A DNA stretch of 32,183 nucleotides from Bacillota bacterium (lineage in GTDB: Bacteria > Bacillota_E > JAJZYS01 > JAJYTV01). Position 1 is the stretch's first letter; the number at the start of each line of letters is the position of its first letter. Under the pieces are notes generated by a model. The model was not told the DNA's origin and searched no databases. It worked only from the letters and a program-made list of their open reading frames with translations. Location: assembly GCA_021845645.1 (NCBI GenBank), contig JAJZVM010000039.1, positions 1-32,183 of the forward strand, written 5' to 3'. The position numbers and the translations under genes are program-made. Shown piece after piece: positions 24,300 through 32,079 of this stretch.

Positions 24300-26195
24300 T
24301 TGTGTGGCATCGCCGGGGTCGTCGGACGAGAGTCTCGCGAGGTCGCCCAGGCTGAACTGGAGCGCATGCTCTCGGCTCTCAGACACCGCGGGCCCGACGA
24401 CGAAGGAACGTATTTCGGACCGGGCGCCGCGATCGGCATGCGCCGCCTGGCGATTGTGGACCCCAGGGGCGGTGCGCAGCCCTTTTTCAGCGAGGACAGG
24501 CGCATCGTCGCGGTGGTCAACGGCGAGATCTACAACCACGCCGAACTGCGCCGCGACCTCGAACGCCGCGGACACCGCTTTGCCGGCGGATCGGACGCGG
24601 AGGTGGTGGTTCACCTCTACGAGGAACACGGCCCCGCCTTCGCCGAGGAACTCTCAGGCATGTTCGCTGTGGCCGTCTGGGACAGCGCAAGGCGCAAGCT
24701 GGTGCTGGTGCGGGACCCGCTCGGCATCAAGCCGCTGCTCTGGCGGCGGGCGCACCATGGAGTCGCGTTCGCTTCGGAACTGCGCGCGCTGCTCGCCCTG
24801 GGCGATGTCCCGCCGCTCAACCTCGAGGCCCTGGACCGCTATCTCCTCTACCGGACTTCCGTCGGCGAGGAGACGATCTGCGAGGGCATCCGGCGGGTGC
24901 CGCCAGGCAAGGCGCTTGTGTTGCACGCCGACGGACGCACGGAACTGCTGCACCTCGGCCAGCCCAGCCCGGCATTCCCGCAGCTTACCCTCGACGAGGC
25001 GACAGAGGAACTCGACCGCAGGCTTGCGCGCTCGGTCGAGCGCCATCTGCAGGGCGATCAGCCGATCGGTGTGCTACTTTCCGGCGGGGTCGATTCTGGG
25101 CTCGTGCTGCACTATGCGGCAAGTCTGCTCGGCGGCTCGCTCAGGGCCTACACGGCGGGCTTCCCGGACTTCGGCGACGAGGGTGAGGAGTTCGCGGTCA
25201 CGGAGGCGACCGCGAGGGCGTACGGCGTGCCGCTGACGCGGCTCGAGATCGACGCCGGGGCAGCGCAAGAGCACCTGCTGATGCTGACCCGGGAAATCGA
25301 CGAGCCGAACGGCGACCCGACGGCCTTGCCGCTCAGGGCGATCGCGCAGCGGGCCGCGCAGGATGTACCGGTCGTGCTGAGCGGCGAAGGCGCGGATGAA
25401 CTCTTCGCCGGCTACCCCGGCTACGACGAACCGCTGGTGGTCGGCCGCTTCAGCCGATGGCTGCCCATGGCGCTGCGCCGGACGCTCGCAGCTTCGCGCC
25501 TGCCGGGGCGCGGCCTGGCCGCGCGCAGCCTGACGCCTCTCGGGGAGCGCTACCTCGGCATCGGCATGTGCTGGCAGGACGGCGAGCGCGAAGCCCTGTA
25601 CCGACCGGATGTGCGGCGGATGCTCGCCGGGAGCCATCCGGGCGGCCTCGCGGCGGAGGCCTTCGCGTCCGCCGCGGCGCGGGGTGGCGACTGGCTCAGG
25701 TCGATGCTGCAGGTGGACCGGGAGGTCTGGCTTGCGGACGAGGCGCTCATGAAGCTCGATCGACTTACGATGGCCTTCGGACTCGAGGCGCGGGTGCCGT
25801 ACCTCGACCGAAGCGTGGTGGAACTCGCGGACGCCCTGCCCTGGAACTACAAGGTGCGCGCGGGGCAGGGCAAGTTCGTGCTGCGGCAGGTGGCGCGGCG
25901 GCATCTGCCGGCCAGGGCCGCCCTGCGCCGCAAGCGCGGATTTCCATCGCCCATCTCCCGGTTGCTCGCGGGCCCCATGCGCGACTTCGCCTACGACGTC
26001 CTGACGGGCGATACGGCAAGGAACAGGGGCCTCTTCGACGGGACTGAGGTGCAAGGGGCGCTCGGGCGCCTGAGGGGCCGCCCTGGGCAGGACGGCCGCC
26101 ATGTCTATGTTCTGCTGGCGCTTGAACTGTGGCTCAGGCAGGTCTACGATGTCGCACGCAGCGGCGCGGCGGCCAAGGCGGACTACGGCAGCTGA
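24300..26195 (+). CDS. asnB: Asparagine synthase (glutamine-hydrolysing)
   Basis: Makes asparagine from aspartate, ATP and glutamine, with ammonia channelled from an N-terminal glutaminase. The start codon is TTG followed by TGT, so after methionine removal Cys2 is the nucleophile (MCGIAGVVG). Glutaminase marks: RHRGPDDEG, VVNGEIYNHAELR and GGSDAEVV. Synthetase marks: the ATP-pyrophosphatase loop SGGVDS (261-266), EIDEPNGDPTALP, VVLSGEGADELFAGYP and ARVPYLDRSVVELA. The 631-residue length is standard for AsnB. A run of seven G lies about 10 bases before the TTG. I looked for a T-box leader and saw none. It stands alone between a GNAT gene and a convergent membrane gene. AsnB paralogues with other amide products exist. 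Confidence 0.93.
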   Translation: MCGIAGVVGRESREVAQAELERMLSALRHRGPDDEGTYFGPGAAIGMRRLAIVDPRGGAQPFFSEDRRIVAVVNGEIYNHAELRRDLERRGHRFAGGSDAEVVVHLYEEHGPAFAEELSGMFAVAVWDSARRKLVLVRDPLGIKPLLWRRAHHGVAFASELRALLALGDVPPLNLEALDRYLLYRTSVGEETICEGIRRVPPGKALVLHADGRTELLHLGQPSPAFPQLTLDEATEELDRRLARSVERHLQGDQPIGVLLSGGVDSGLVLHYAASLLGGSLRAYTAGFPDFGDEGEEFAVTEATARAYGVPLTRLEIDAGAAQEHLLMLTREIDEPNGDPTALPLRAIAQRAAQDVPVVLSGEGADELFAGYPGYDEPLVVGRFSRWLPMALRRTLAASRLPGRGLAARSLTPLGERYLGIGMCWQDGEREALYRPDVRRMLAGSHPGGLAAEAFASAAARGGDWLRSMLQVDREVWLADEALMKLDRLTMAFGLEARVPYLDRSVVELADALPWNYKVRAGQGKFVLRQVARRHLPARAALRRKRGFPSPISRLLAGPMRDFAYDVLTGDTARNRGLFDGTEVQGALGRLRGRPGQDGRHVYVLLALELWLRQVYDVARSGAAAKADYGS

Positions 26196-26203
26196 AAGAC
26201 GAC

Positions 26204-26671
26204 TCAGGTCCTTGAAGGCTTCGCGAACGAGCCGCCGATGGCGCCGCAGGCCGCGCCGAGAACGGCGCCCGCCAGCACGGCGCCGACGAGCGCGAACAGC
26301 ACGGCGAATGGCGGCCAGGGAACCAGCACATGGCCTGCGTGCGGCCCTGCGAGATAGCGCAGGTAGCTGTCGCTGAGCAGCAGGATCGCGCCGCGCGGGA
26401 AGCCCGCGAGCAGGGCGCTCGTCAGACCGGCCACGAGCCCTCCGCGCAGCGCGGAGAGATCGTCGAGGCCGCGTCGCCGCAGGCGGAACCCGGCGCCTGC
26501 GAAGAGCACCACCTCCGCTGCGAACACCGCGATCGGCACCGGGGCGCCGTGCACCGTCATGCCTCTGGTGCCGTCGCAGGCGAGGAAGATGCCCCACGTG
26601 ACCGCGGCGATGGCGAGGCCGGTCAGGAGCCCGGTGCGCACGGCAACGCCTCGCATGCCGCAACCCGTCAC
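26204..26671 (-). CDS. Small multi-spanning membrane protein of unknown function
   Basis: I do not recognise the family. The 155-residue protein is hydrophobic with about four membrane helices: near 15-32 (LLTGLAIAAVTWGIFLA), 46-60 (IAVFAAEVVLFAGAGF), 76-95 and 120-145 (VLFALVGAVLAGAVLGAACGAIGG), the last glycine- and alanine-rich. The GTG at 26671 has AAGGAGG at 9 bases, which decides the start over the later ATG at 26656. It converges on asnB with an 8-base gap and is divergent from the rhomboid gene. Codon usage fits the neighbours. Confidence 0.7.
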   Translation of the reverse strand: MTGCGMRGVAVRTGLLTGLAIAAVTWGIFLACDGTRGMTVHGAPVPIAVFAAEVVLFAGAGFRLRRRGLDDLSALRGGLVAGLTSALLAGFPRGAILLLSDSYLRYLAGPHAGHVLVPWPPFAVLFALVGAVLAGAVLGAACGAIGGSFAKPSRT

Positions 26672-26741
26672 GCGCTTCTTCCTCCTTGATCTGGCCCGGC
26701 GGCACGGGGACGGGCTGGGGGCGCCGTTCGCGACCTTGGGC

Positions 26742-26747
26742 TACAAT
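26742..26747 (+). promoter_or_regulatory. Candidate -10 box before rhomboid gene
   Basis: TACAAT (5/6 to TATAAT) lies 13 bases before the rhomboid ATG. No convincing -35 is visible. If used, the mRNA leader would be only a few bases, leaving little room for a ribosome site, so this may be chance. Confidence 0.2.
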
Positions 26748-26760
26748 GGGCCGGGGGGCT

Positions 26761-27426
26761 ATGATGGTGCGACGCAGCTTCCGCGTGCTTCCCGCCACAT
26801 ATGGCATTCTTGCCGTTCTCGTCGTCATGTACGTGCTCGAGGGCGGTCTCGGCGGTTCGCCCGGCATCATGCGCATGGTCAACCTCGGCGCGCAGGTGAA
26901 CATCCTCGTGCTGCAGGGCCAATGGTGGCGCGTCGTCACTGCCATATTCCTGCATCTGAACCTGCTGCACATCCTGCTGAACGGCTACAGCCTGTTTGTC
27001 ATGGGCGAACTCGTGGAGCCGGCGTTCGGCTGGCGCCGCTTCATCGGTCTCTTCCTGCTCGGCGGTGTCATGGGCGGACTTCTCTCGCTGGTCGCATATC
27101 CGCCCTATGCGGTGCTGGTCGGGGCTTCCGGCGCCATCTTCGGCCTGCTCGGCGCCACAGGCGTGATCGCCCTCGAGGCGCGCGGGCCCATGCGCGGCTC
27201 CCTCTTGCGCTGGCTGGGCAGCATCCTCGTCCTCAACCTGGCCTTCGATTTCATGTATCCTGGCATCGGCGTCTGGGACCACGTCGGCGGTCTCGTCGGC
27301 GGTTTCCTTGCCGCCTACATGATGGGTGGCGTGCGGCGGGTGCGGGGCACAGGCGCAAAGCTTGCGGGGGCCCTCTACGTCGTGGTCTGCCTCGGCCTCG
27401 TCGTCCTGGCACAGATGCGAGGCTAG
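26761..27426 (+). CDS. Rhomboid family intramembrane serine protease
   Basis: An intramembrane protease that cuts transmembrane substrates. The 221-residue protein has about six or seven membrane helices. Hallmarks: WWRVVTAIFLHLNLLHILLNGYSL with the H...HxxxN motif, the catalytic Ser123 in GASGAIFGLLGA, and catalytic His174 in WDHVGGLVGGFLAAY. Start is at the ATG pair 26761/26764, where GGGGGG lies just upstream and the hydrophobic family start follows. A longer in-frame start at 26686 would add 25 residues that read as non-family GC-rich translation. No substrate partner is evident. Confidence 0.9.
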   Translation: MMVRRSFRVLPATYGILAVLVVMYVLEGGLGGSPGIMRMVNLGAQVNILVLQGQWWRVVTAIFLHLNLLHILLNGYSLFVMGELVEPAFGWRRFIGLFLLGGVMGGLLSLVAYPPYAVLVGASGAIFGLLGATGVIALEARGPMRGSLLRWLGSILVLNLAFDFMYPGIGVWDHVGGLVGGFLAAYMMGGVRRVRGTGAKLAGALYVVVCLGLVVLAQMRG

Positions 27427-27498
27427 GCGGGATCGGACCGTTCCTAAGATATACCGGCTCGCGCAAGGGCGACAACGGCCGGCAGAACCGTACCAGTG

Positions 27499-27507
27499 TG
27501 CTATAAT
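27499..27507 (+). promoter_or_regulatory. Extended -10 promoter for yqeG-aro genes
   Basis: TGCTATAAT is a perfect extended -10 (TGn plus TATAAT). The -35 position shows no good match, as expected for extended -10 promoters. It is 29 bases before the GTG of the YqeG gene, leaving a leader that carries GAAGGGG as ribosome site. It probably starts the transcript for yqeG and perhaps the aro genes. Confidence 0.65.
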
Positions 27508-27536
27508 GCTGGCAACTTCGGCGAAGGGGCCACGTC

Positions 27537-28058
27537 GTGCTTTCGAAGTTGCGCCCGCACCTTTACCTTCCGTCGGTCCAGAGCGTGGATCCCCGGTTGC
27601 TCCGTCGCCGGGGCATCAGAGGCGTCGTGCTCGATCTCGACAACACGCTCGCGGGCTGGAAGTCGCCCAGGCCTTCGCGCGAGGTGAAGGCCTGGGTCCA
27701 GCGGTTGCACGGACACGGCATCGACGCCGTCATTCTCAGCAACAACGGCCATGGCAGGGTACAGGACTTTGCCGGCTGGCTTGGCGTGCCATTCATCCCG
27801 CATGCGCGCAAGCCGTGGGCGCGGGGATTCCGCGAGGCAATGGCTGTCCTCGGCACGGTGCCGAAGTCGACGGCGGTGATCGGCGACCAGGTCTTCACCG
27901 ACATCCTCGGGGGCAACCGTGCCGGTCTCTTCACCATCCTGGTGACGCCTCTGTCGCGCCAGGAGTTCATCGGCACCAAAGCGGTCCGCCGCCTGGAAGA
28001 CGTCGTCCTCCACCACTTCGAGCGCACGGGCCTGCGGGCGCCGTCGAGCGCCGGCTAG
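27537..28058 (+). CDS. YqeG family HAD-type phosphatase
   Basis: The 173-residue protein has the HAD motifs: motif I VVLDLDNTLAGW (Asp33, Asp35), motif II ILSNNG, motif III lysine (HARKPW) and motif IV GDQVFTDILGGN. The opening MLSKLRPHLYLPSVQSVDP is characteristic of YqeG, a Bacillota relative of phosphatidylglycerophosphate phosphatase. In Bacillus subtilis yqeG lies near aroE, as here, though the ribosome-assembly GTPase gene yqeH is absent. GTG start at 27537 with GAAGGGG 7 bases upstream. Its physiological substrate is uncertain; phosphatidylglycerophosphate dephosphorylation is the best family-based guess. Confidence 0.9.
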   Translation: MLSKLRPHLYLPSVQSVDPRLLRRRGIRGVVLDLDNTLAGWKSPRPSREVKAWVQRLHGHGIDAVILSNNGHGRVQDFAGWLGVPFIPHARKPWARGFREAMAVLGTVPKSTAVIGDQVFTDILGGNRAGLFTILVTPLSRQEFIGTKAVRRLEDVVLHHFERTGLRAPSSAG

Positions 28059-28147
28059 TCGTTTTCCGGCACCTGGCGTCGGCGGGCGGAGGCCGTCGGC
28101 GTCAGGCGCTGTCATCCTCATGATCTTGCGTGCGAGGCGGTGCGCCC

Positions 28148-28969
28148 GTGGAGCTTCTGGGCCTGTTCGGCCGCGATATCGAGGGTTCGCTCTCGCCGGC
28201 TCTGCACGGCGCGGCTCTGCACGCGACGGGACGGGACGGGCAGTACATGGTCTGGGACATCGCCGCGGAAGACCTTGGTGCCGCTTTGCGCGGGGCACAT
28301 CTGCTGGGTGCGCGTGGCGCGAACGTGACGAAGCCACACAAGCAGGCCGCCGCCCAGATGGTGATGCGCCTGCACCCGTGGGCGAAGCGCATCGGCGCGG
28401 TCAACGTGCTGCGCCGGACGAAAGGCGGCTGGGAGGGCCACAACACGGACGCCGACGGCTTCTGGCAGCCGCTGGCCGCCCTCTCCAGGCCGATCCGCTC
28501 GGCATTGGTGCTCGGCACGGGCGGGGCGGCCCTGGCCGTCTGTGCGGTGCTGGCCCGCGAAGGGATCGCCCTGCGCGTCGCGGGACGCAACCGGGAGATG
28601 CTCGGGCGGATGGGCCGGGAGTTCGGGGCCGAGACGATCGACTGGCGCCAGCGCGGTCAGCGCAGCGACGTCGATCTGGTCGTCAACGCGACGACGGTCG
28701 GGACAATGCCCTCCGACTCGCCGCTGGACGAAACCGATCTGCCTGAGGGCGCCATCGTCTACGACCTCATCTACCGGCCGCAGACGACCAGGCTGCTTCG
28801 CCTCGCGCAACTGCGGGGCTGCCGGACGATCGGCGGCGCCGGCATGCTGCTCGGACAGGCTCTGCTGTCCTGGCGGCTCTGGTATGACGAGGAGCCCCCG
28901 CACAGTGCGATGGCGACTGCCTTGCAGCAGGCGCTTGCGCGCACGCTCGTGACTGAAGGAGGGTTGTAG
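28148..28969 (+). CDS. aroE: Shikimate dehydrogenase
   Basis: Reduces 3-dehydroshikimate to shikimate with NADPH, the step before the shikimate kinase encoded nearby. The 273-residue protein has the substrate motif GSLSPALHGA, the catalytic Lys65 in GANVTKPHK and Asp101 in GHNTDADGFW, the NADPH loop VLGTGGAALAV, VVNATTVG, and the C-terminal GGAGMLLGQA. The Lys and Asp fall at almost the same numbers as in the E. coli enzyme. I chose the GTG at 28148, which has GAGGCGG before it; a GTG at 28130 would add six residues with no ribosome site. The stop is two bases before aroC, so these are one operon. Confidence 0.92.
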   Translation: MELLGLFGRDIEGSLSPALHGAALHATGRDGQYMVWDIAAEDLGAALRGAHLLGARGANVTKPHKQAAAQMVMRLHPWAKRIGAVNVLRRTKGGWEGHNTDADGFWQPLAALSRPIRSALVLGTGGAALAVCAVLAREGIALRVAGRNREMLGRMGREFGAETIDWRQRGQRSDVDLVVNATTVGTMPSDSPLDETDLPEGAIVYDLIYRPQTTRLLRLAQLRGCRTIGGAGMLLGQALLSWRLWYDEEPPHSAMATALQQALARTLVTEGGL

Positions 28970-28971
28970 GC

Positions 28972-30111
28972 TTGCGCTATCTGACCGCGGGAGAGTCCCA
29001 TGGACCAGCACTCGTCGGTATTCTCGAAGGCATCCCCGCAGGCCTCAGGCTCGCCGCTGCAGACGTCAACCGCGACCTCATGCGCCGACAGGCCGGTTAC
29101 GGCCGGGGCCAGCGCATGAGCATCGAGCACGACGAGATCGAATGGCTCGCGGGGGTGCGTTTCGGCGAGACGCTTGGCTCGCCGATCGCCCTCATGATCC
29201 GCAACCGCGACTTCTCGCGCTGGCAGGAGCGCATGGCGACCGAGGGCCCGGAGACCGGGCCGATCTTCACGCGCCCGCGGCCAGGTCACGCCGATCTGGC
29301 CGGCGCGCTCAAGTACGACAGGCGGGATGCCCGCGACATCCTCGAGCGGGCCTCCGCACGGGAGACGGCAACGCGCGTCGCGCTCGGGGCGATCGCCAAG
29401 GCCTTCCTGCGCCACTTCGGCATCGAGATCATCTCGCATGTCGTCGCGCTCGGCGATGTGACCGCGCCGCCGCCGCCGAGCCTGGACCTCGAGGCGATCG
29501 ACGCGTCTTTGGTGCGCTGCGCCGATCCCGAGGCATCGGCGGCCATGGTGCAGGCGATCGATGCGGCCCGTCTCAAGGGCGACACCCTGGGGGGCGTCGT
29601 CGAGGTGCGGGCCGTTGGCGTTCCGGTTGGACTGGGCGCGCACGTGCACTGGGATCGCAAGCTCGATGGGCGCCTTGGCCAGGCGATGTTGTCCGTGCCG
29701 GCCATCAAGGGACTCGAGATCGGGGCAGCCAACTGGTCTGCCGGCGTGCCGGGGTCCCAGGTGCACGACGAGATCGTCTACACGCCCGAACAGGGCTTCA
29801 CGCGGCCTACCAACAGGGCGGGCGGCAGCGAGGGCGGCATCTCGAACGGGGAGCCCATCTGGGTCAGGGCGGCCATGAAGCCGCTGAGTTCCCTGCGCCG
29901 TCCGCTGAAGTCGGTCGACATGGCGACGAAGGAGCCGTTCCTGGCACAGGTCGAGCGGTCCGACATCACCGCCGTGCCGGCGGCGGGCGTCGTTCTGGAG
30001 GCGGTGATGGCGCTGGTGCTCGCCGAGCTCGTCCTCGAGAAGTTCGGCGGCGATTCCCTGGGGGATGTCGATCAGGCTTATCGCTACTTTCTCGGGCGGG
30101 TCCGTCCTTGA
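28972..30111 (+). CDS. aroC: Chorismate synthase
   Basis: Converts 5-enolpyruvylshikimate-3-phosphate to chorismate using reduced FMN. The 379-residue protein shows the family signatures: GESHGPALVGILEGIPAG, RRQAGYGRGQRMSIEHD, RPGHADLAGALKY, RASARETATRVA, and near the end NRAGGSEGGISNGEPI. The start is TTG with GGAGGG a few bases before, two bases after the aroE stop. The stop codon TGA overlaps the TTG of the aroK-aroB fusion, indicating translational coupling. The intervening enzyme (AroA) is not in the window. Confidence 0.96.
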   Translation: MRYLTAGESHGPALVGILEGIPAGLRLAAADVNRDLMRRQAGYGRGQRMSIEHDEIEWLAGVRFGETLGSPIALMIRNRDFSRWQERMATEGPETGPIFTRPRPGHADLAGALKYDRRDARDILERASARETATRVALGAIAKAFLRHFGIEIISHVVALGDVTAPPPPSLDLEAIDASLVRCADPEASAAMVQAIDAARLKGDTLGGVVEVRAVGVPVGLGAHVHWDRKLDGRLGQAMLSVPAIKGLEIGAANWSAGVPGSQVHDEIVYTPEQGFTRPTNRAGGSEGGISNGEPIWVRAAMKPLSSLRRPLKSVDMATKEPFLAQVERSDITAVPAAGVVLEAVMALVLAELVLEKFGGDSLGDVDQAYRYFLGRVRP

Positions 30112-31634
30112 TCGTCGCGCTCGTCGGGCTGCCCGGCGCAGGGAAGAGCAGAATCGGCCGGGAGCTGGCGCAGCGCCTCGGCTACGCCTTCCTGGACACG
30201 GACCAGATGCTGCAAGAGCGGTTTGGCGCGCCGGCGGGCGAGCTGTACGAGCGACTCGGCGAATCCGCGTTCCGCGATGAGGAGACCCGCTCGCTGCGCG
30301 AGGCCGTGCAGGGCACCGACACGGTCGTCTCGACGGGCGGCGGCACGGTGCTGCGGCCAGACAACAGGCGCCTGCTGCGCGAGGTCCGCGTCCTGGGGCT
30401 GACCGCGCGGGATCCACAGTTGCTCTCGCGCCTGCGCGGCGGCAGGGGTAGACCCGTGCTGGCGCCGAATCCTGCCGATCGCCTGCAGGCCCTGCGGCGC
30501 GATCGGCTGCCGCTTTACGAAGAGGTCGCCGAGGCCTGGTTCTGGACCGAATCGGCCCCGTCCCGGGCGGTCGACCGCATCACGGACTTTCTTGCGCTGG
30601 GGCACCTCGCGCCTGGCGTCTACTTCGGGCGCGGCGCCCGCCGCTTCGCCGGTTCGTTCACGGGCTTCGGGCGAAGCCTTCTGCTCACGCAGCCGCCACT
30701 AGCGGACAGTTGGGCGAGGTCTCTCGTCGACAACCTGCGCTATGGCGAGCGCCAGGTGACGCTCGAAGTGGTGCCGGACGGCGAGGCGGCGAAGGACTTC
30801 GCGGTCTACCGGAATCTGCTCGGGCGCATGGCGTCGCTCGCCATGACGCGGGACGAGGCCGTGGTGGCCCTGGGCGGCGGGGCCGTGACCGACCTCGGCG
30901 GTTTCCTTGCCGCCAGCTACATGCGTGGCGTGCCGCTCGTGAACGTGCCGACCACGGTGGTGGGACAGGCCGACGCAGCACTCGGCGGCAAGACAGGACT
31001 CAACCTGCCGGAGGGCAAGAATCTGGTGGGAGCCTTCTACCCTGCGCGGGCCACGCTCATCGATCCTGAGACCTTGCGGACCCTGCCGCTCGCGGAGTTC
31101 CGCGATGGCCTCGCCGAAGTCCTCAAGTGCGGTGTCGGCCTGGACGCGGAACTCTTCGAGGCGTGCGCCGGGTGGCGCCGTCCCCCTGCCGGACCGGCGC
31201 TCGACTTCGCTCTGGCGCGTGCGGCCAAGGCGAAGCTCGGACTGGTCGCGGCGGATCCCAAGGAATCGGGCGTTCGCGCCAAGCTGAACCTCGGTCACAC
31301 GGCGGGCCACGCTGTGGAAGCTGCAAGCGGTTACGCGCTATCCCACGGAAGCAGCGTGGCAATCGGGCTGTCGGCGGTGGTGCGGCTTGCGGAGCAGCGC
31401 TACGCCTTCAAACACGCCGATGCCGTGCTCGGGGTGCTGCGCCGCCTTGGCCTGCCGATGCACTACCAGGGCGACGCGTCGGAGCTCTGGGGCTACCTCG
31501 TCCACGACAAGAAGAACGGCAGCCAGGGGTTCCGCATCGTCGTGCCACGGCGCATCGGCCAATGCGAGGTGGTAAGCGTCGATGAGGAGGAGATGCGGGA
31601 GTTGGCCGTCCTGGCCTGCACGCCGGTTGGATAG
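30108..31634 (+). CDS. aroKB: Bifunctional shikimate kinase / 3-dehydroquinate synthase
   Basis: A fusion of two shikimate-pathway enzymes in one 508-residue chain. Residues 1-165 are shikimate kinase: Walker A GLPGAGKS, the shikimate-binding Asp32 (FLDTD), STGGGTVL, and RGRPVL of the lid. Residues about 175-508 are 3-dehydroquinate synthase: ALGGGAVTDLGGFLAASYMRG, PTTVVGQADAALGGKTGLN, EVLKCG, the metal-binding LNLGHTAGHAVE and SHGSSVAIG, and DKKNGS. TTG start overlaps the aroC stop; the frame stays open far upstream, but the family N-terminus (IVALVGLPG) fixes the start. The fusion joins enzyme steps 2 and 5, which are not consecutive. Such AroK-AroB fusions are known in a few bacteria, for example Thermotoga. 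Confidence 0.93.
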   Translation: MIVALVGLPGAGKSRIGRELAQRLGYAFLDTDQMLQERFGAPAGELYERLGESAFRDEETRSLREAVQGTDTVVSTGGGTVLRPDNRRLLREVRVLGLTARDPQLLSRLRGGRGRPVLAPNPADRLQALRRDRLPLYEEVAEAWFWTESAPSRAVDRITDFLALGHLAPGVYFGRGARRFAGSFTGFGRSLLLTQPPLADSWARSLVDNLRYGERQVTLEVVPDGEAAKDFAVYRNLLGRMASLAMTRDEAVVALGGGAVTDLGGFLAASYMRGVPLVNVPTTVVGQADAALGGKTGLNLPEGKNLVGAFYPARATLIDPETLRTLPLAEFRDGLAEVLKCGVGLDAELFEACAGWRRPPAGPALDFALARAAKAKLGLVAADPKESGVRAKLNLGHTAGHAVEAASGYALSHGSSVAIGLSAVVRLAEQRYAFKHADAVLGVLRRLGLPMHYQGDASELWGYLVHDKKNGSQGFRIVVPRRIGQCEVVSVDEEEMRELAVLACTPVG

Positions 31635-31690
31635 ATATACTTGGGTGGCGGCCCCCCGAAAACATGCTAGACGACACGAAAACTATCCTA

Positions 31691-31719
31691 TTGACAGCGA
31701 TCTCTCCACTTGTTATTTT
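31691..31719 (+). promoter_or_regulatory. Sigma-A-type promoter of the flp locus
   Basis: TTGACA (31691-31696) is a perfect -35. Exactly 17 bases later lies TATTTT (31714-31719) with a TG extension at 31711-31712. Transcription should start near 31726, just before the riboswitch. The region is AT-rich compared with everything around it, as expected of a real promoter. Confidence 0.85.
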
Positions 31720-31736
31720 CTATCTGCATAAGAATA

Positions 31737-31826
31737 CCCCGCGAAATGGCAAACGGCTCGAAAGGGTCGGACGCAAAGCCACGGGTCTAAGGCCGAAAAG
31801 GCTATGATCGCCGGGTTGCCGAAGGG
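31737..31826 (+). promoter_or_regulatory. Cyclic di-GMP-I (GEMM-I) riboswitch
   Basis: The aptamer shows the conserved order of GEMM-I: GGCAAAC, stem CGGCTC-GAAA-GGGTCG with its GAAA tetraloop, the invariant GACGCAAAGCC, ACGGGTCTAA with the tetraloop-receptor side, a second hairpin (GGCC/GGCT), TATGA, and closing CGCCGGGTTGCCG. It senses c-di-GMP in the nascent RNA. It starts about 10 bases after the predicted transcription start and is followed within 12 bases by an intrinsic terminator, so control is by transcription termination. The switched gene is the Flp pilin. Confidence 0.93.
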
Positions 31827-31837
31827 AGAAGGTTGGA

Positions 31838-31871
31838 CCTCCCAAGGCTGATTGGGAGGCCTTTCGCTTTT
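31838..31871 (+). terminator. Riboswitch expression platform: intrinsic terminator
   Basis: Arms CCTCCCAA (31838-31845) and TTGGGAGG (31852-31859) around GGCTGA form a perfect 8-bp hairpin followed by CCTTTCGCTTTTTC, a T-rich tail. The upstream GGGAG (31824-31828), just after the aptamer, can pair with CTCCC (31839-31843) and break the hairpin, so it is a candidate antiterminator. Whether c-di-GMP turns pilin on or off cannot be settled by eye. Confidence 0.8.
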
Positions 31872-31896
31872 TCGGGGCGGGGAGAGGAGGGGCATC

Positions 31897-32079
31897 ATGT
31901 TGATGATGGCTGCGGTCCGATTCTCCACGTTCCTTCGCCGAGTACGCGACCCAAGGGGCCAGAGCATGGTTGAGTATGCCCTCATCATCGCTCTTATCGC
32001 CGTCGTGGTTGTCGGTGCCGTCTTCGCGCTGGGCGGGAAGCTCGGCAGTGTCTTCGACAGTATCACGAACAGCCTCTAA
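31897..32079 (+). CDS. flp: Flp/Fap-type pilin
   Basis: A 60-residue type IVb prepilin that forms Flp (tight adherence) pili after cleavage by a TadV-type peptidase. A short basic leader ends at RGQS, followed by MVEYALIIALIAVVVVGAVFALGG, with the conserved glutamate of the mature helix and a single hydrophobic segment. The length is typical. GGAGAGGAGGGG lies about 5 bases before the ATG, which decides the start. The c-di-GMP riboswitch and terminator in its leader make it the regulated gene. The next frame appears to be a TadE-like pseudopilin. Confidence 0.93.
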   Translation: MLMMAAVRFSTFLRRVRDPRGQSMVEYALIIALIAVVVVGAVFALGGKLGSVFDSITNSL

